Shown: positions 7,761 to 19,497, counted from the stretch's first letter. The stretch is 62,080 nucleotides of DNA from Aminicella lysinilytica (GCF_004362975.1 NZ_SNXO01000010.1:1-62080); one strand, 5' to 3'. A program made the numbers and translations. Notes: generated by a model not told the origin, from the sequence alone.

Positions 7761-9062
7761 CTATGATCTGTAACTGGCATTGATAGTAACGTATTCATAG
7801 GTCAGGTCGCAACCGTAAGCCTCGGCTGTCTGGTCGCCGTCATTCATGTCGATGTCGATGGTTATTTCGTCTGCTCCCAGAATCTCCAGGGCCTTTTCTT
7901 CACTGAATTCGACCATTGCCGACTTCTTACATACCTGGATATGCCCAGCCTCCGAGCCCAGGCAGATGTCTATGTCCGACACATCGAAATCTCCCGGCGT
8001 ATACCCTACGGCGCAGATTATCCTGCCCCAGTTGGCGTCTTTGCCGAAGATGGCTGCCTTAGTCAGGTTGGAGCTGATGACGGACTTAGAGATTAGTCTG
8101 GCATTTGCCTTAGTGTCTGCGCCTTTTACCTTACATATTATGAGTTTAGACGCCCCCTCGCCGTCCCCGGCGATTTTCATGGCCATGGTTTTCGTGACCG
8201 CCCGCAACGCCTCACAAAACTTATCGTAGTCGGCACCCTCGCCTGTGATTTCTCTGTTGCCGGCGAGTCCGTTGGCCATGACTACGGCCATGTCGTTGGT
8301 GGATGTATCTCCATCAACGGAGATCTGATTGTATGTGTCATCGACATCATATGATAGTGCCTTCTGCAGCATTTCCGGACTTATGGCCACATCGCCTGTA
8401 ATGAAGCTGAGCATGGTTGCCATGTTAGGGTGTATCATACCGCTGCCCTTGGCGATGGCTCCGAGTCTGCATTCCTTCCCTCCGATGTGAAAGCTCACTG
8501 CAACTTCCTTGCAGACTGTGTCCGTTGTCATTATGGCTCCGGCTACGGCCTGTGAGTTCTCGTCGGCGTCCCCCAGGTTCGAGACAAGACTGCCTATTCC
8601 CTTTTCAAAGGGCTTCATTGTCAGCGCCTCGCCGATGACGCCGGTGCTGGCCACGATCACGTTTTCCGGAGTTATGCTCAGGGCCTTGACGTTACTGGCA
8701 CCTACAATGTAGTCAGCCGCCCCGCTTCCGCCGGCTGCTTGATTCCCTGCCGCCTTACTTAATGCCCTGGCCGCCAGCCTGCATGTGTCCTCCGCTATCT
8801 CCGGTCCATTAGGCGCGCATGTATTCGCGATTCCGCTGTTACAGATGATCACCTGTGCATGGCCATCGGCCAGATGCTTTTGGTTCACGGTGATCGGCGC
8901 CCCGTAAACCTTGTTGGTCGTGTAAACTGCCGCCGCCGCACAAAGCCTCTCGCTGACTATGATCCCCAGATCTTTTTTGTTTTCGTCTTTATAAAACCCG
9001 CAGTGGACGCCGTTGCCCTTAAATCCCTGCGGGGCGCAAATACCTCCTGTTATATATTCCAT
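7761..9062 (-). CDS. argJ: Glutamate N-acetyltransferase / ornithine acetyltransferase ArgJ
   Basis: ArgJ recycles acetyl groups from N-acetylornithine to glutamate; bifunctional forms also use acetyl-CoA. The 433-residue precursor cleaves itself before a conserved threonine: KGSGMIHPNMATMLSFITGD (about 205-225) holds the MATML cleavage motif that gives alpha and beta chains. GFKGNGVHCGFYKDENKKDLG near the N-terminus and a C-terminal AYGCDLTYEYVTINASYRS are also family-like. With argJ and no argA or argE in the window, the cyclic arginine pathway is indicated. It lies 9 bp before argB and 81 bp after argC. Confidence 0.95.
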   Translation of the reverse strand: MEYITGGICAPQGFKGNGVHCGFYKDENKKDLGIIVSERLCAAAAVYTTNKVYGAPITVNQKHLADGHAQVIICNSGIANTCAPNGPEIAEDTCRLAARALSKAAGNQAAGGSGAADYIVGASNVKALSITPENVIVASTGVIGEALTMKPFEKGIGSLVSNLGDADENSQAVAGAIMTTDTVCKEVAVSFHIGGKECRLGAIAKGSGMIHPNMATMLSFITGDVAISPEMLQKALSYDVDDTYNQISVDGDTSTNDMAVVMANGLAGNREITGEGADYDKFCEALRAVTKTMAMKIAGDGEGASKLIICKVKGADTKANARLISKSVISSNLTKAAIFGKDANWGRIICAVGYTPGDFDVSDIDICLGSEAGHIQVCKKSAMVEFSEEKALEILGADEITIDIDMNDGDQTAEAYGCDLTYEYVTINASYRS

Positions 9063-9143
9063 TTCTGCCTCCTGTTGTTTGCTCTATTCTGCCGCGCCGG
9101 CGCCTCTGTCACTGTTCAGCAGACACCCGGCATTATCATTTTC

Positions 9144-10118
9144 TTATGCTTCTCCGAAGCCCAGCATGATGTTCATGTTCTGGATAGCCGCCCCACAGGC
9201 GCCTTTGCCCAGATTATCAAAACGTACGCCTATGACCGGCCGCTGGTCGTTTCCGTAAATTATAATTTCAACTTTATCCGATCCCGCCAGCTTGTCGCTA
9301 TATATGAATTTCTCGTCCTCGGCGGCAAGCCTGACGCTGATCAGGTTTTGGTCAGAGTGGCTCCCATCGCCTGCGCGATTATCACGGCCCGCACAACCTT
9401 CATAATATGAACGGTACAAGTCGGTCAATTCCCTTAAACCGAGCTTTTTCCCCATATACTTTTCTTGTAGCGGAATCGTCACATACATTCCTCTGTAATA
9501 GTCTGCCACGATGGGCTGGAAAGACGGCGCCAGAGTCACGCCGGTCATGGCCATCATCTCCGCCAGATGCTTGTGATTCTGGCCTAAAGCATAGTGTGCC
9601 GGGCTCCTCAGCTGCCGGTTTATCTGCGCCGCGTCGTCATCGTAGTTGTTTATCATAGCCTTGCCGCCACCGCTGTAGCCGGTGATAGACGTTGCAACCA
9701 GCGGATAATCCGCAGGGATGATTTTGTTCACTATCAAAGGCCTGACTGCAAGAATAAATCCGGTGGCGTGGCAGCCCGGGTTTGCGACTCTGTTGGATCG
9801 TCGGATTTTCTCACGCTGGCCTGGCTCAAGCTCAGCCATTCCGTAGACCCAGGCGGGGTCCGTTCTGTGGGCGGTGCTGGTGTCTATGATTCTGCAATCT
9901 TTCGGGATACGGTCGGCGATTTCCTCCGCCGCCTCGTCTGGCAGGCACAAAATCGACAGGTCCGCTTGTCGGATTTTCTCAAGTCGCTTGTCTATATTCT
10001 TATGATCCTCGGCGCTGATAGTCAGCTGATCGACATAATTTAAGCGGCTCAAAGACTGGCTTATTGTAAGCCCCGTGGTCCCTGAACCGCCATCTACAAA
10101 TATATTAAAAATTTCCAT
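9144..10118 (-). CDS. argC: N-acetyl-gamma-glutamyl-phosphate reductase ArgC (type 2)
   Basis: ArgC reduces N-acetylglutamyl phosphate to the semialdehyde with NADPH. The N-terminal FVDGGSGTTGLTISQSL and the 324-residue length match the shorter 'type 2' ArgC rather than the longer GASGYTG form. ANPGCHATGFILAVRPL (about 105-120) holds the catalytic cysteine; a conserved histidine lies in QNHKHLAEMMAMTG. The ATG at 10118 follows GGAGG by 11 bases; a TTG six codons earlier overlaps that site and is less likely. It is the first gene of the operon, under the promoter at 10215-10243. Confidence 0.93.
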   Translation of the reverse strand: MEIFNIFVDGGSGTTGLTISQSLSRLNYVDQLTISAEDHKNIDKRLEKIRQADLSILCLPDEAAEEIADRIPKDCRIIDTSTAHRTDPAWVYGMAELEPGQREKIRRSNRVANPGCHATGFILAVRPLIVNKIIPADYPLVATSITGYSGGGKAMINNYDDDAAQINRQLRSPAHYALGQNHKHLAEMMAMTGVTLAPSFQPIVADYYRGMYVTIPLQEKYMGKKLGLRELTDLYRSYYEGCAGRDNRAGDGSHSDQNLISVRLAAEDEKFIYSDKLAGSDKVEIIIYGNDQRPVIGVRFDNLGKGACGAAIQNMNIMLGFGEA

Positions 10119-10214
10119 TGATTGTTGTACCTCCAAGAAAATAAGTCGGGCCCGTTTCGCAGTTCCGAAAACCCCCCGGACCTGCTTTGCAGCCCCCGAA
10201 AAGATTTTAGGCCT

Positions 10215-10243
10215 ATCTTACTACTTTAGTACGTTAATGTCAA
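10215..10243 (-). promoter_or_regulatory. Promoter of the argCJBD operon
   Basis: Minus strand consensus TTGACA (10238-10243), a 17-bp spacer and TAAGAT (10215-10220), about 97 bp before the argC start. The spacer holds a 15-bp box also present in the lysO-like promoter. Confidence 0.85.
10219..10233 (-). promoter_or_regulatory. Candidate operator shared with the lysO-like gene
   Basis: Minus strand CGTACTAAAGTAGTA lies between -35 and -10 of the arg promoter and contains the dyad TACT-AA-AGTA. The same box with one change (CGTACTAAAGTGGTA) occupies the equivalent place at 52218-52232. It does not resemble the usual ArgR box (TGAAT...ATTCA). A binding site for a repressor sensing basic amino acids is an inference. 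Confidence 0.5.
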
Positions 10244-10418
10244 TAGAAATTTGTATGTTTTCACAATTTATTTTATTTTTATTCGTTTATGGCGCTTGAA
10301 CTTCCGCAAATTAGCAGTTGTTATGCTTTTTAAAATGCATAAATTCCGAGTTATATGCATCATTCATGAAACTAATACTGATCCGCGTAATGGGGCAGTA
10401 ATTGACCCGGCGCCGTGG

Positions 10419-10521
10419 TTCTGTCGGGCACTTGGGTTATATGGATGTTGCCGTAAAGTGCCACGTGCTAAAGCACTGCACTTCTGACAGGGGGTGCTTT
10501 ACGGCTGATTGCCCGACAGAA
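10419..10521. repeat. CTGTCGGGCA palindromic element A
   Basis: Twelve-base perfect terminal inverted repeats (TTCTGTCGGGCA at 10419 and its complement ending 10521) enclose a second inverted pair, GCCGTAAAG and CTTTACGGC. The whole can fold as a cruciform or long hairpin. Element B and a decayed copy at 53911 share its ends. Together with element B and the arg promoter it accounts for most of the gene-free 10119-10832. Confidence 0.75.
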
Positions 10522-10540
10522 TGCTTACCTTTCTCCCGAT

Positions 10541-10612
10541 TTCTGTCGGGCACTTCGGCTATATGGTCCCCTGTCTCAAGACTGATGTGCTTTACGGCCA
10601 GTTGCCCGACAG
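10541..10612. repeat. CTGTCGGGCA palindromic element B
   Basis: A shorter relative of element A, 20 bp downstream in the same orientation. It shares the left end CTGTCGGGCACTT-(G/C)GG-like plus TATATGG, and the right end GATGTGCTTTACGGC followed by GTTGCCCGACAG, but has lost the internal GCCGTAAAG arm. Confidence 0.75.
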
Positions 10613-10721
10613 CAAGTTCCACCAGATTATTTTCTGATAATGTCCCGGACGGCTGGCGCACTGATGTTTCGTGGCCGAAGTCCCTTATCCGATAAGCGGC
10701 CGCAGCTCGGAGCCGCGGCCA

Positions 10722-10750
10722 TAAAAATAGCAGGGCGCGATGCCCTGCTA
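10722..10750 (-). terminator. Terminator of the fusA-tuf1 operon
   Basis: The stem TAGCAGGGC/GCCCTGCTA around a short loop is followed on the minus strand by TTTTTAT. A copy with one changed base follows the second tuf (28972-29000). Confidence 0.9.
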
Positions 10751-10832
10751 CTTGTTTCCATATTGTCCGCTCTGCCCTTGACGGCCGATCGGATGCTGGC
10801 TATGCCAGTGTCTCGTCGTTCTTCTTGTCGAA

Positions 10833-12026
10833 CTACTCGATGATCTCTGTTACGACTCCGGATCCTACTGTTCTTCCACCTTCTCTGATGGCGAATCTCA
10901 GTCCTTCTTCGATAGCGATTGGTGTGATCAGGTCGATCTCCATTACTACGTTATCTCCAGGCATGCACATCTCTGTACCTTCTGGCAACTGCAGATCTCC
11001 TGTTACATCTGTTGTTCTGAAGTAGAACTGTGGTCTGTATCCGTTGAAGAATGGTGTGTGGCGTCCGCCCTCTTCCTTCTTCAGTACGTATACCTGACCC
11101 TTGAACTTTGTATGCGGATGGATAGTTCCCGGTTTTGCCAGTACCTGTCCTCTTTCGATCTCATCTCTCTGTACGCCTCTCAGCAGTGCTCCGATGTTAT
11201 CGCCTGTCTCTGCATCGTCCAGAATCTTTCTGAACATCTCCAGTCCTGTTACTACGACTTTTCTCTTCTCATCTGAAAGTCCTACGATCTCTACTTCGTC
11301 GCCGACCTTCAGCATTCCTCTTTCAACTCTTCCTGTTGCTACTGTTCCACGTCCTGTGATTGAGAATACGTCCTCTACTGGCATCAGGAATGGTTTGTCG
11401 TTTGCTCTCTGTGGCTCTGGGATGTATGAATCTACTGCTTCCATAAGCTCTACGATTCTGTCTCCCCACTCACTTGATGGATCTTCCAGTGCCTTGAGGG
11501 CTGATCCTCTGATGATAGGTGTGTCATCGCCTGGGAAGTCATACTCTGAAAGAAGTTCTCTTACTTCCATCTCTACCAGATCCAGAAGCTCGTCATCGTC
11601 TACCATGTCACATTTGTTCAGGAATACGATGATGTATGGTACTCCTACCTGTCTTGAAAGCAGGATGTGCTCTCTTGTCTGTGGCATTGGTCCATCTGTT
11701 GCTGCTACTACCAGGATAGCTCCGTCCATCTGAGCTGCTCCTGTGATCATGTTCTTTACATAGTCAGCATGGCCCGGGCAGTCTACGTGAGCATAATGTC
11801 TGTTTGGTGTTTCATACTCTACGTGAGCTGTGGAAATTGTGATTCCTCTTTCCTTCTCTTCTGGTGCCTTATCGATCTGATCGAATTCAACATCTGATCC
11901 CAGAGAATATCTGTTATGCAGTACTTTTGTGATCGCTGCTGTCAGCGTTGTCTTACCATGGTCTACATGGCCGATAGTACCGATGTTGATATGCGGCTTG
12001 TTTCTTTCAAATTTCTGTTTTGCCAT
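10833..12026 (-). CDS. tuf: Elongation factor Tu, copy 1
   Basis: EF-Tu carries aminoacyl-tRNA to the ribosome as a GTP complex. The 397 residues show G1 GHVDHGKT (about 19-26), DCPGH and NKCD, then domains 2 and 3 ending [14 protein letters not shown]. It closes the str operon after fusA (50-bp gap). The second copy at 29083-30276 differs at only two residues here: Asp in LLSEYDFPG and Val in DRIVELMEA, where copy 2 has Glu and Ile. The 3' flanks are collinear without gaps back to 10702, evidence of recent duplication or gene conversion. Confidence 0.98.
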   Translation of the reverse strand: MAKQKFERNKPHINIGTIGHVDHGKTTLTAAITKVLHNRYSLGSDVEFDQIDKAPEEKERGITISTAHVEYETPNRHYAHVDCPGHADYVKNMITGAAQMDGAILVVAATDGPMPQTREHILLSRQVGVPYIIVFLNKCDMVDDDELLDLVEMEVRELLSEYDFPGDDTPIIRGSALKALEDPSSEWGDRIVELMEAVDSYIPEPQRANDKPFLMPVEDVFSITGRGTVATGRVERGMLKVGDEVEIVGLSDEKRKVVVTGLEMFRKILDDAETGDNIGALLRGVQRDEIERGQVLAKPGTIHPHTKFKGQVYVLKKEEGGRHTPFFNGYRPQFYFRTTDVTGDLQLPEGTEMCMPGDNVVMEIDLITPIAIEEGLRFAIREGGRTVGSGVVTEIIE

Positions 12027-12076
12027 TTTAGTTTCCTCCTTATGAGTATCCGCATCTGTGCGGAATATTTTTACTT

Positions 12077-14146
12077 TTATTTGCTGTTGATCTTCTCTAT
12101 CAAGCTATCCGGCAACTTCTCGAAGTGGTCGAACTGCATTACATAGATACCACGTCCCTGAGTCTTGGATCTCAGGTCTGTTGCGTAACCAAACATTTCT
12201 GAAAGTGGAACCATTGCTCTGATAGCAACTGCGCCATTGTTCATGTCTGATCCTTCGATCCTGCCTCTTCTTCCGGAAATGTCTCCGATAACGTCTCCCA
12301 TGTACTCCTCAGGAACTGTTACCTCAACCTTGAAGACTGGCTCAAGCAGTACTGGCTTAGCCTTTTGTGCTGCCTCTCTGAATGCCATAGATGCGGCAAC
12401 CTTGAATGCCATCTCAGATGAATCGACTTCGTGGTAAGAACCGTCGTACAGCTCTACGCCTACATCGACAACCTGATATCCTGCAACAGGACCGGTTTCC
12501 ATAGCTTCTTTGATTCCCTCTTCGATAGGGTTGATGTATTCCTTAGGGATAGCTCCGCCGACGATTGAATTAACAAATTCGAATCCTTCGCCCGGCTCTC
12601 TCGGGTATACTTTGATCTTAACATGACCGTACTGTCCGTGGCCGCCTGACTGCTTAGCATACTTGTGGTCCACATCAGCTGTTGTCGTGATGGTCTCCTT
12701 ATATGAAACCTGAGGTTTACCAACATTAGCCTCCACTTTGAATTCACGGAGAAGTCTGTCTACGATGATCTCCAGGTGCAATTCTCCCATACCGGCGATG
12801 ATAGTCTGTCCGGTATCTTCGTTAGTGTAAGTCTTAAATGTAGGGTCTTCCTCTGCCAGTTTGGCAAGGGCAATGCCCATCTTTTCCTGACCGGCTTTAG
12901 TCTTAGGCTCGATGGCGATCTCGATTACCGGATCCGGGAATTCCATGGACTCAAGAAGAATCTCATGTTTCTCGTCACAAAGAGTATCACCTGTTGTCGT
13001 GTTCTTCAGACCTACCGCGGCCGCGATGTCTCCGGAATAAACCGTCGTTATCTCCTGCCTTTTGTTAGCGTGCATCTGAAGGATCCTGCCGATCCTGCCT
13101 TTTTGTCCCTTTGTTGAATTATATACGTAGGAACCTGAATCAAGGGTTCCGGAGTATACTCTGAAGAATGCCAGCTTTCCAACAAAAGGATCTGCCATGA
13201 TCTTGAATGCCAGGGCTGCGAACGGCTCGTCGTCGCTTGCTATCCTGTCTTCTTCCTCGCCTGTGTCAGGGTTAGTACCCTTGATGGCAGGGATGTCGAT
13301 AGGTGCAGGCATGTAATCGATGATACCATCCAGAAGCATCTGCACTCCCTTGTTTTTATAAGCTGAACCACACATTACAGGAACCATCTGATTGGCGATC
13401 GTCTGTTTTCTGATCGTGCTCTTGATTTCCTTTTCTGTGATTTCTTCGCCTTCCAGGAACTTCATCATAAGATCCTCGTCGCATTCTGCGACTGATTCGA
13501 GCATCTTCTCTCTCCATTCCTTAGCTTCATCAAGCATGTTCTCCGGAATCGATTCCTCATCGATTACAGTTCCCAGCTCGTCTTCATATATCTCTGCTTT
13601 CATAGTGATAAGGTCGATGATTCCTTTGAAATCCTCTTCCTTACCGATTGGCAACTGAACAGGTACAGCGTTAGCCTTCAGCCTGTCCTTTACCATGTCT
13701 ACAACTCTGTAAAAATTAGCTCCCATGATATCCATTTTGTTGACAAATATCATCCTAGGAACTCCGTAGCCTTCAGCCTGTCTCCAGACTGTCTCTGACT
13801 GTGGCTCTACTCCGCCTTTAGCGCAAAGTACAGTTACAGCACCGTCTAAAACTCTAAGTGATCTTTCTACTTCAACTGTAAAGTCAACGTGTCCCGGTGT
13901 ATCAATGATATTGATTCTGTGACCCTTCCACTGAGCTGTAGTAGCAGCAGAGGTAATAGTTATACCACGTTCCTGTTCCTGTTCCATCCAGTCCATCTGG
14001 GAAGCTCCATCATGAGTTTCTCCGATCTTATGGGTTTTACCGGTATAGAAAAGGATACGTTCTGTGGTAGTGGTTTTGCCCGCGTCTATGTGGGCCATGA
14101 TTCCGATGTTTCTTGTTTTCTCTAACGGAAATTCTCTACCAGCCAT
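12077..14146 (-). CDS. fusA: Elongation factor G
   Basis: EF-G drives translocation and, with ribosome recycling factor, ribosome splitting. The 689 residues are canonical: G1 AHIDAGKTT (about 18-25), switch [27 protein letters not shown] and [10 protein letters not shown], then the domain III-V motifs [21 protein letters not shown] and GRRGRIEG. It sits between rpsG (33-bp gap) and tuf in the str operon. A second, divergent EF-G-like gene lies at 49125-51086; this one matches the housekeeping form. Confidence 0.98.
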   Translation of the reverse strand: MAGREFPLEKTRNIGIMAHIDAGKTTTTERILFYTGKTHKIGETHDGASQMDWMEQEQERGITITSAATTAQWKGHRINIIDTPGHVDFTVEVERSLRVLDGAVTVLCAKGGVEPQSETVWRQAEGYGVPRMIFVNKMDIMGANFYRVVDMVKDRLKANAVPVQLPIGKEEDFKGIIDLITMKAEIYEDELGTVIDEESIPENMLDEAKEWREKMLESVAECDEDLMMKFLEGEEITEKEIKSTIRKQTIANQMVPVMCGSAYKNKGVQMLLDGIIDYMPAPIDIPAIKGTNPDTGEEEDRIASDDEPFAALAFKIMADPFVGKLAFFRVYSGTLDSGSYVYNSTKGQKGRIGRILQMHANKRQEITTVYSGDIAAAVGLKNTTTGDTLCDEKHEILLESMEFPDPVIEIAIEPKTKAGQEKMGIALAKLAEEDPTFKTYTNEDTGQTIIAGMGELHLEIIVDRLLREFKVEANVGKPQVSYKETITTTADVDHKYAKQSGGHGQYGHVKIKVYPREPGEGFEFVNSIVGGAIPKEYINPIEEGIKEAMETGPVAGYQVVDVGVELYDGSYHEVDSSEMAFKVAASMAFREAAQKAKPVLLEPVFKVEVTVPEEYMGDVIGDISGRRGRIEGSDMNNGAVAIRAMVPLSEMFGYATDLRSKTQGRGIYVMQFDHFEKLPDSLIEKINSK

Positions 14147-14179
14147 TGTTCCTCCATTCTACTCTACTGAATAAGTCGA

Positions 14180-14773
<594 letters not shown>

Positions 14774-14775
14774 AA

Positions 14776-14851
14776 CTGCGCGAACTTAGTAACAAGTTTA
14801 CTCTGCGCGAACTTAGTAACAAGTTTACTCTGCGCGAACTTACTAAATATG
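14776..14851. repeat. 27-bp tandem repeat in the rpsL-rpsG spacer
   Basis: Copies start at 14776, 14803 and 14830 (partial, diverging); each begins CTGCGCGAACTTAGTAACAA. The rest of the gene-free 14651-15108 shows no convincing reading frame or known RNA. Confidence 0.85.
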
Positions 14852-15108
14852 TTCATGGTTTTTCTCACCTATGGCGGTTTCCATTGTAAAATTAATGCAA
14901 TTTCGTTTTAACGTCTTAATTGCGCTTCTCTCTTCACCCGTGGCAAAACACGGATTACTCTGCACGGCCCGGCAATTGTTGTGGTCGTTCAGTCTGCACG
15001 GGGGTACTCGACATCTGTCATTTGCTTGTTCTGAGATGCCGTGCGCGCTCAATATATCATATATATCAAGGGCAACTTCGTTTCCCGATTACTCGAATAA
15101 TGTTTTAA

Positions 15109-15525
15109 CTATTTTTTCTTAGGTCTCTTAGCTCCGTACTTGGAACGAGCCTGGCCTCTTTCTGCTACTCCGGCAGTATCAAGAGTTCCTCTGACAATAT
15201 GATATCTTACGCCTGGAAGGTCTTTGACTCTTCCGCCTCTGATGAGGACAACACTATGCTCCTGAAGGTTGTGACCAATTCCAGGGATATATGCTGTAAC
15301 TTCGATACCGTTAGTCAAACGTACTCTGGCAACTTTTCTAAGAGCTGAATTAGGCTTCTTAGGTGTAACAGTTTTAACAGAAGTGCATACGCCTCTCTTC
15401 TGCGGTGAATTGTTGTCTGTTGACGCGCGTCTGAGTGAGTTCATACCCTTTCCCAGAGCAGGTGCATTAGACTTCTTCACTGAGCTTGTTCTGCCTTCGC
15501 GTACTAACTGATTAATAGTAGGCAT
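15109..15525 (-). CDS. rpsL: Ribosomal protein S12
   Basis: S12 monitors codon-anticodon fit at the decoding centre. The 138 residues begin [12 protein letters not shown] and carry the conserved [28 protein letters not shown], with the usual lysine at the classical streptomycin-resistance site (TPKKPNS), and [34 protein letters not shown]. It is the first gene of the str operon. Clostridia and bacilli often have an L7Ae-like gene between rpoC and rpsL; here there is none. Confidence 0.98.
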   Translation of the reverse strand: MPTINQLVREGRTSSVKKSNAPALGKGMNSLRRASTDNNSPQKRGVCTSVKTVTPKKPNSALRKVARVRLTNGIEVTAYIPGIGHNLQEHSVVLIRGGRVKDLPGVRYHIVRGTLDTAGVAERGQARSKYGAKRPKKK

Positions 15526-15566
15526 TATTTTCTCCTTTCTTCATGAAATTTATTGTGACAGCCAAA

Positions 15567-15593
15567 CTGACCCTGTATATTTCTCAGGGTCAG
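15567..15593 (-). terminator. Hairpin in the str-operon leader
   Basis: CTGACCCTG (15567-15575) pairs with CAGGGTCAG (15585-15593); the minus strand continues GTTTGGCTG, only weakly T-rich. It lies about 20 bp downstream of the promoter at 15614-15642, so it may terminate rpoC read-through or attenuate the str operon. Confidence 0.55.
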
Positions 15594-15613
15594 AATTGCT
15601 GAAACCAAACTTA

Positions 15614-15642
15614 AGTTTATCATATCACAACCGGTATTGCAA
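15614..15642 (-). promoter_or_regulatory. Promoter of the str operon
   Basis: Minus strand TTGCAA (15637-15642), a 17-bp spacer and TAAACT (15614-15619), just past the rpoC stop codon. The gap from here to rpsL is about 90 bp and includes the hairpin at 15567-15593. Confidence 0.6.
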
Positions 15643-15658
15643 CTGATTTTTTCAGCTA

Positions 15659-18600
15659 TCAATCCAGCTCTACGAGCTCTGATTCTGTACCAACATCGGG
15701 AGTATCCTCCTTATGGTCTCTATCTTCATCAGAAAACTTTTCATCTATTTCGAAATCTTCGTAACGGGATTCCGGTTTGTTTGAATCGAACTTGACATGC
15801 TCTGTATTCTCAGGCTTTTTATCGAAGGAATTCATATAATCTGCATTCTCACCGTAATCGATCTTGATATTCTTATATCTCTTCATTCCGGTACCAGCCG
15901 GTATGAGCTTACCGATTATTACATTCTCCTTCAGGCCCTGCAGCCTGTCTGTCTTACCCTTGATAGCCGCATCTGTCAGAACTCTTGTAGTTTCCTGGAA
16001 TGATGCTGCCGACAAGAATGAGTTCGTTGCAAGTGAGGCCTTGGTGATTCCCAGCAACAGCTGTTTGCCGTTAGCCGGAGCTCCATCCTTTTCCTCAGCT
16101 TCCTTATTGGCATCTGAGATCTCGGCTACGCTGTACATTCCGCCCGGAAGCAGATCTGTATCGCCCGGATCCTCGATCTTGTATTTTGAAAGCATCTGGC
16201 TGACGATGATCTCGACATGCTTGTCATTGATATCAACACCCTGATTCTTATATACACGCTGTACCTCCATAAGAAGGTAATCGTATACGCCTTCAACACC
16301 TTTAAGTCTGAATATATCATGAGGGTTCAAAGGACCACTGGTTATGTTGCCTCCGGCCTTGACTTCCTCGCCTTCTCTGACTGCTATTCTCGCGCCGTAA
16401 GGTACGATATATTCCTTCTCACCGTCTTCTCCGAGAACTATGACTTCCGTCTTGTTATCAGGTCTGACTGATATTTTCTGAACCGTTCCATCTTCCTCGC
16501 AGATTTCAGCAAGTCCTTTAGGCTTTCTGGCCTCGAACAGCTCCTCTACTCTCGGAAGACCGTGAGTGATATCGCTTCCTGCGACACCGCCTGTATGGAA
16601 TGTTCTCATTGTCAGCTGTGTGCCCGGTTCTCCGATGGACTGAGCAGCTGTGATACCAACAGATTCTCCTATGTTGACCTCTTCACCTGTAGCCAGGTTC
16701 CTGCCATAACATTTAGCGCATATTCCGCTTCTGCTCCTGCAGGTCATGACTGATCTGATCTTAACGGATTCGATACCGCTGACTTCGATCTCGTGAGCCT
16801 GTTCATCGGTGATTTCTTCATTCTTGGCAACTATCAGTTCGCCTGTAGTAGGATTCTTCACATCCTCAGCAGCTGTTCTGCCGGCTACACGCTCCTCCAA
16901 ACGCTCAAGGACTTCCTTGCCGTCTGTGAATGCTGATACTTCAACGCCTTCGCCAGTTCCGCAATCATAATCTCTTACGATAACATTATGAGATACGTCT
17001 ACAAGTCTTCTGGTCAGATAACCTGAGTCTGCTGTACGCAGAGCGGTGTCTGCCAGACCTTTTCTGGCGCCGTTGGATGAAATGAAGTACTCCAATATGG
17101 ATAGTCCTTCACGGAAGTTGGCCTTGATAGGAATTTCTACAGTTTTACCTGTAGCAGTAGCCATCAATCCACGCATTCCGCCGATCTGTCTGATCTGGTT
17201 CTTACTACCTCTAGCTCCCGAAGTAGCCATGATGTTCAGGTTGTTGTCCGGCTCCAGTGAATCCATCAGAGCGTCAGCGACATCATCTGTAGCTTTGTTC
17301 CAAACCTCTACAAGTTTATCGAATCTCTCTTCATTAGAAATGAGTCCGACTCTGTATGCCTGTTCATATTTATCGATCTCAGCCTGAGCTGCATCTACGA
17401 TCTCCCATTTGTTATCAGGGATCTTCATGTCATCGATACCGATGGAAACAGCAGCCTTGGTGGAATATTTGTATCCCATGGATTTAATATAGTCCAGCAT
17501 GATAACAGTGCCTGTGTTTTCATGAGCCCTGTAGCATTTGTCTATGATCTCTCCAAGTTTCTTTTTGCCGCAAAGGAAATCTATTTCCAGTCTGTATTTA
17601 TCATTGTTTCTGTCAACAAAACCGATGTCCTGTGGTATTCCCTGGTTGTAAATGAATCTGCCGACGGTAGACTCTACCAGCTTGCCGCGGGTGTCGTTTT
17701 CGTCCAGATACCTTCTGACCTTGACCTTGGCGTGAGTCTTAACAACTCCGTTCTGATAGGCCATGATCATCTCGTCCATATCTGTGAAGACTTTGCCGTC
17801 TCCCTTTTCAGGGACTCTCTCAAAGCCTGCTTCTTTATTAGCCTTGGCGATCGTTCTATCGTTGAACTCGTCCATAGCGTAAGCGACTTTTTCTTTGCCA
17901 TCTTCTTCTGTAACCTTCTTGCAGGTGCCAGGATAAGTCAGGTAGTACGCTCCCAGGATCATATCCTGTGTAGGCGTAGTAATAGGCGATCCATCCTTAG
18001 GTGCCAGAATGTTGTTTACTGACAGCATGAGGAATCTTGCCTCTGCCTGCGCCTCTACTGAAAGTGGCACATGGACAGCCATCTGGTCTCCGTCGAAGTC
18101 GGCGTTGAAGGCGGTACATGCCAGTGGATGCAGCTTGATAGCCTTGCCTTCCACCAGTACCGGCTCGAATGCCTGTATTCCCAGCCTATGAAGGGTCGGG
18201 GCACGGTTCAGCATTACAGGATGCTCTTTGATAACATCCTCCAGTACGTCCCATACTTCCGGCTTTACCTTCTCGACCATACGCTTGGCGTTCTTGATGT
18301 TATGAGCGTAGCCCTTCTCAACAAGCTCTTTCATAATGAAAGGCTTGAACAATTCCAGCGCCATCTTCTTAGGAAGACCACACTGATAGAACTTGAGTTC
18401 AGGTCCTACGACGATAACCGAACGGCCTGAATAGTCGACACGCTTGCCCAGCAGGTTCTGTCTGAATCTGCCCTGTTTACCTTTCAGCATATCCGAAAGG
18501 GATTTCAGAGCTCTTCCGCCAGGACCTGTAACAGGTCTGCCGCGTCTGCCGTTATCTATAAGAGAGTCAACTGCTTCCTGCAGCATTCTCTTCTCATTTC

Positions 18601-19480
18601 TTACGATGATATCAGGAGCTCCCAGTTCAAGGAGTCTCTTCAATCTGTTGTTTCTGTTTATTACTCTTCTGTAAAGATCATTCAGGTCAGATGTGGCGAA
18701 CCTGCCACCATCTAACTGGACCATAGGGCGAAGATCCGGTGGTATTACAGGTACTACTTCCAGTACCATCCACTCAGGTCTGTTCCCTGAAAGTCTCAGA
18801 GCTTCAACGACTTCAAGTCTTCTGATAACTCTGACCTTCTTCTGTCCTGTGGAATTCTTCAGTGCTTCGCGCAGTTCTGTTGACAAAGCATCCAGATCTA
18901 TCTTCGCAAGCAGCTCTCTGACAGCCTCAGCTCCCATAGCAGCTCTGAATTTATTTCCGAACTGATCTTTCTTCTCCCTGTATTCCTGCTCGCCCAGGAT
19001 CTGCTTCTCCACGAGGCCTGTTTCATCAGGATCGCCTGCATCCAGAACGATATATGAAGCGAAATACAGTACTCTTTCAAGGTTTCTCGGCGTAATGTCA
19101 AGAATCAGTCCCATTCTCGATGGGATTCCCTTGAAATACCAGATATGAGAAACCGGGGCAGCAAGTTTGATGTGTCCCATTCTCTCTCTTCTGACTTTGG
19201 CCTTGGTTACCTCTACGCCACAACGGTCGCAGACGATACCCTTGTACCGGATCCTTTTATACTTTCCGCAATGACACTCCCAGTCCTTCATAGGTCCGAA
19301 GATCCTTTCGCAGAAGAGTCCGTCCCTTTCAGGCTTCAGGGTTCTGTAATTGATAGTTTCCGGCTTAGTGACCTCTCCGTGAGACCATTCAAGGATCTTA
19401 TCGGTTGAAGCCAGCTTGATCTGTAATGATTCGAAATTGTTCAGTTCGAAATCTCCGTTATTATTTGTGTTTTCAGCCAC
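15659..19480 (-). CDS. rpoC: RNA polymerase beta' subunit
   Basis: The beta' subunit holds the catalytic magnesium of RNA polymerase. The 1273 residues show the N-terminal zinc site [20 protein letters not shown] (about 68-90), the active-site NADFDGDQM (about 455-463), the bridge-helix and trigger-loop region ending [18 protein letters not shown], and a second zinc site [13 protein letters not shown]. The C-terminus has an acidic tail. The start is GTG at 19480 with GGGGAG 8 bases upstream. It lies 17 bp after rpoB and is co-transcribed with it. Confidence 0.98.
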   Translation of the reverse strand: MAENTNNNGDFELNNFESLQIKLASTDKILEWSHGEVTKPETINYRTLKPERDGLFCERIFGPMKDWECHCGKYKRIRYKGIVCDRCGVEVTKAKVRRERMGHIKLAAPVSHIWYFKGIPSRMGLILDITPRNLERVLYFASYIVLDAGDPDETGLVEKQILGEQEYREKKDQFGNKFRAAMGAEAVRELLAKIDLDALSTELREALKNSTGQKKVRVIRRLEVVEALRLSGNRPEWMVLEVVPVIPPDLRPMVQLDGGRFATSDLNDLYRRVINRNNRLKRLLELGAPDIIVRNEKRMLQEAVDSLIDNGRRGRPVTGPGGRALKSLSDMLKGKQGRFRQNLLGKRVDYSGRSVIVVGPELKFYQCGLPKKMALELFKPFIMKELVEKGYAHNIKNAKRMVEKVKPEVWDVLEDVIKEHPVMLNRAPTLHRLGIQAFEPVLVEGKAIKLHPLACTAFNADFDGDQMAVHVPLSVEAQAEARFLMLSVNNILAPKDGSPITTPTQDMILGAYYLTYPGTCKKVTEEDGKEKVAYAMDEFNDRTIAKANKEAGFERVPEKGDGKVFTDMDEMIMAYQNGVVKTHAKVKVRRYLDENDTRGKLVESTVGRFIYNQGIPQDIGFVDRNNDKYRLEIDFLCGKKKLGEIIDKCYRAHENTGTVIMLDYIKSMGYKYSTKAAVSIGIDDMKIPDNKWEIVDAAQAEIDKYEQAYRVGLISNEERFDKLVEVWNKATDDVADALMDSLEPDNNLNIMATSGARGSKNQIRQIGGMRGLMATATGKTVEIPIKANFREGLSILEYFISSNGARKGLADTALRTADSGYLTRRLVDVSHNVIVRDYDCGTGEGVEVSAFTDGKEVLERLEERVAGRTAAEDVKNPTTGELIVAKNEEITDEQAHEIEVSGIESVKIRSVMTCRSRSGICAKCYGRNLATGEEVNIGESVGITAAQSIGEPGTQLTMRTFHTGGVAGSDITHGLPRVEELFEARKPKGLAEICEEDGTVQKISVRPDNKTEVIVLGEDGEKEYIVPYGARIAVREGEEVKAGGNITSGPLNPHDIFRLKGVEGVYDYLLMEVQRVYKNQGVDINDKHVEIIVSQMLSKYKIEDPGDTDLLPGGMYSVAEISDANKEAEEKDGAPANGKQLLLGITKASLATNSFLSAASFQETTRVLTDAAIKGKTDRLQGLKENVIIGKLIPAGTGMKRYKNIKIDYGENADYMNSFDKKPENTEHVKFDSNKPESRYEDFEIDEKFSDEDRDHKEDTPDVGTESELVELD

Positions 19481-19497
19481 AGATTAACTCCCCTTCC

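Noticed and set aside
10333-10362. ArgR box upstream of the arg promoter (ATGCATAA...TTATATGCAT)
   Set aside because: It is an imperfect inverted repeat about 100 bp upstream of the promoter and does not match the known box; too weak to list.
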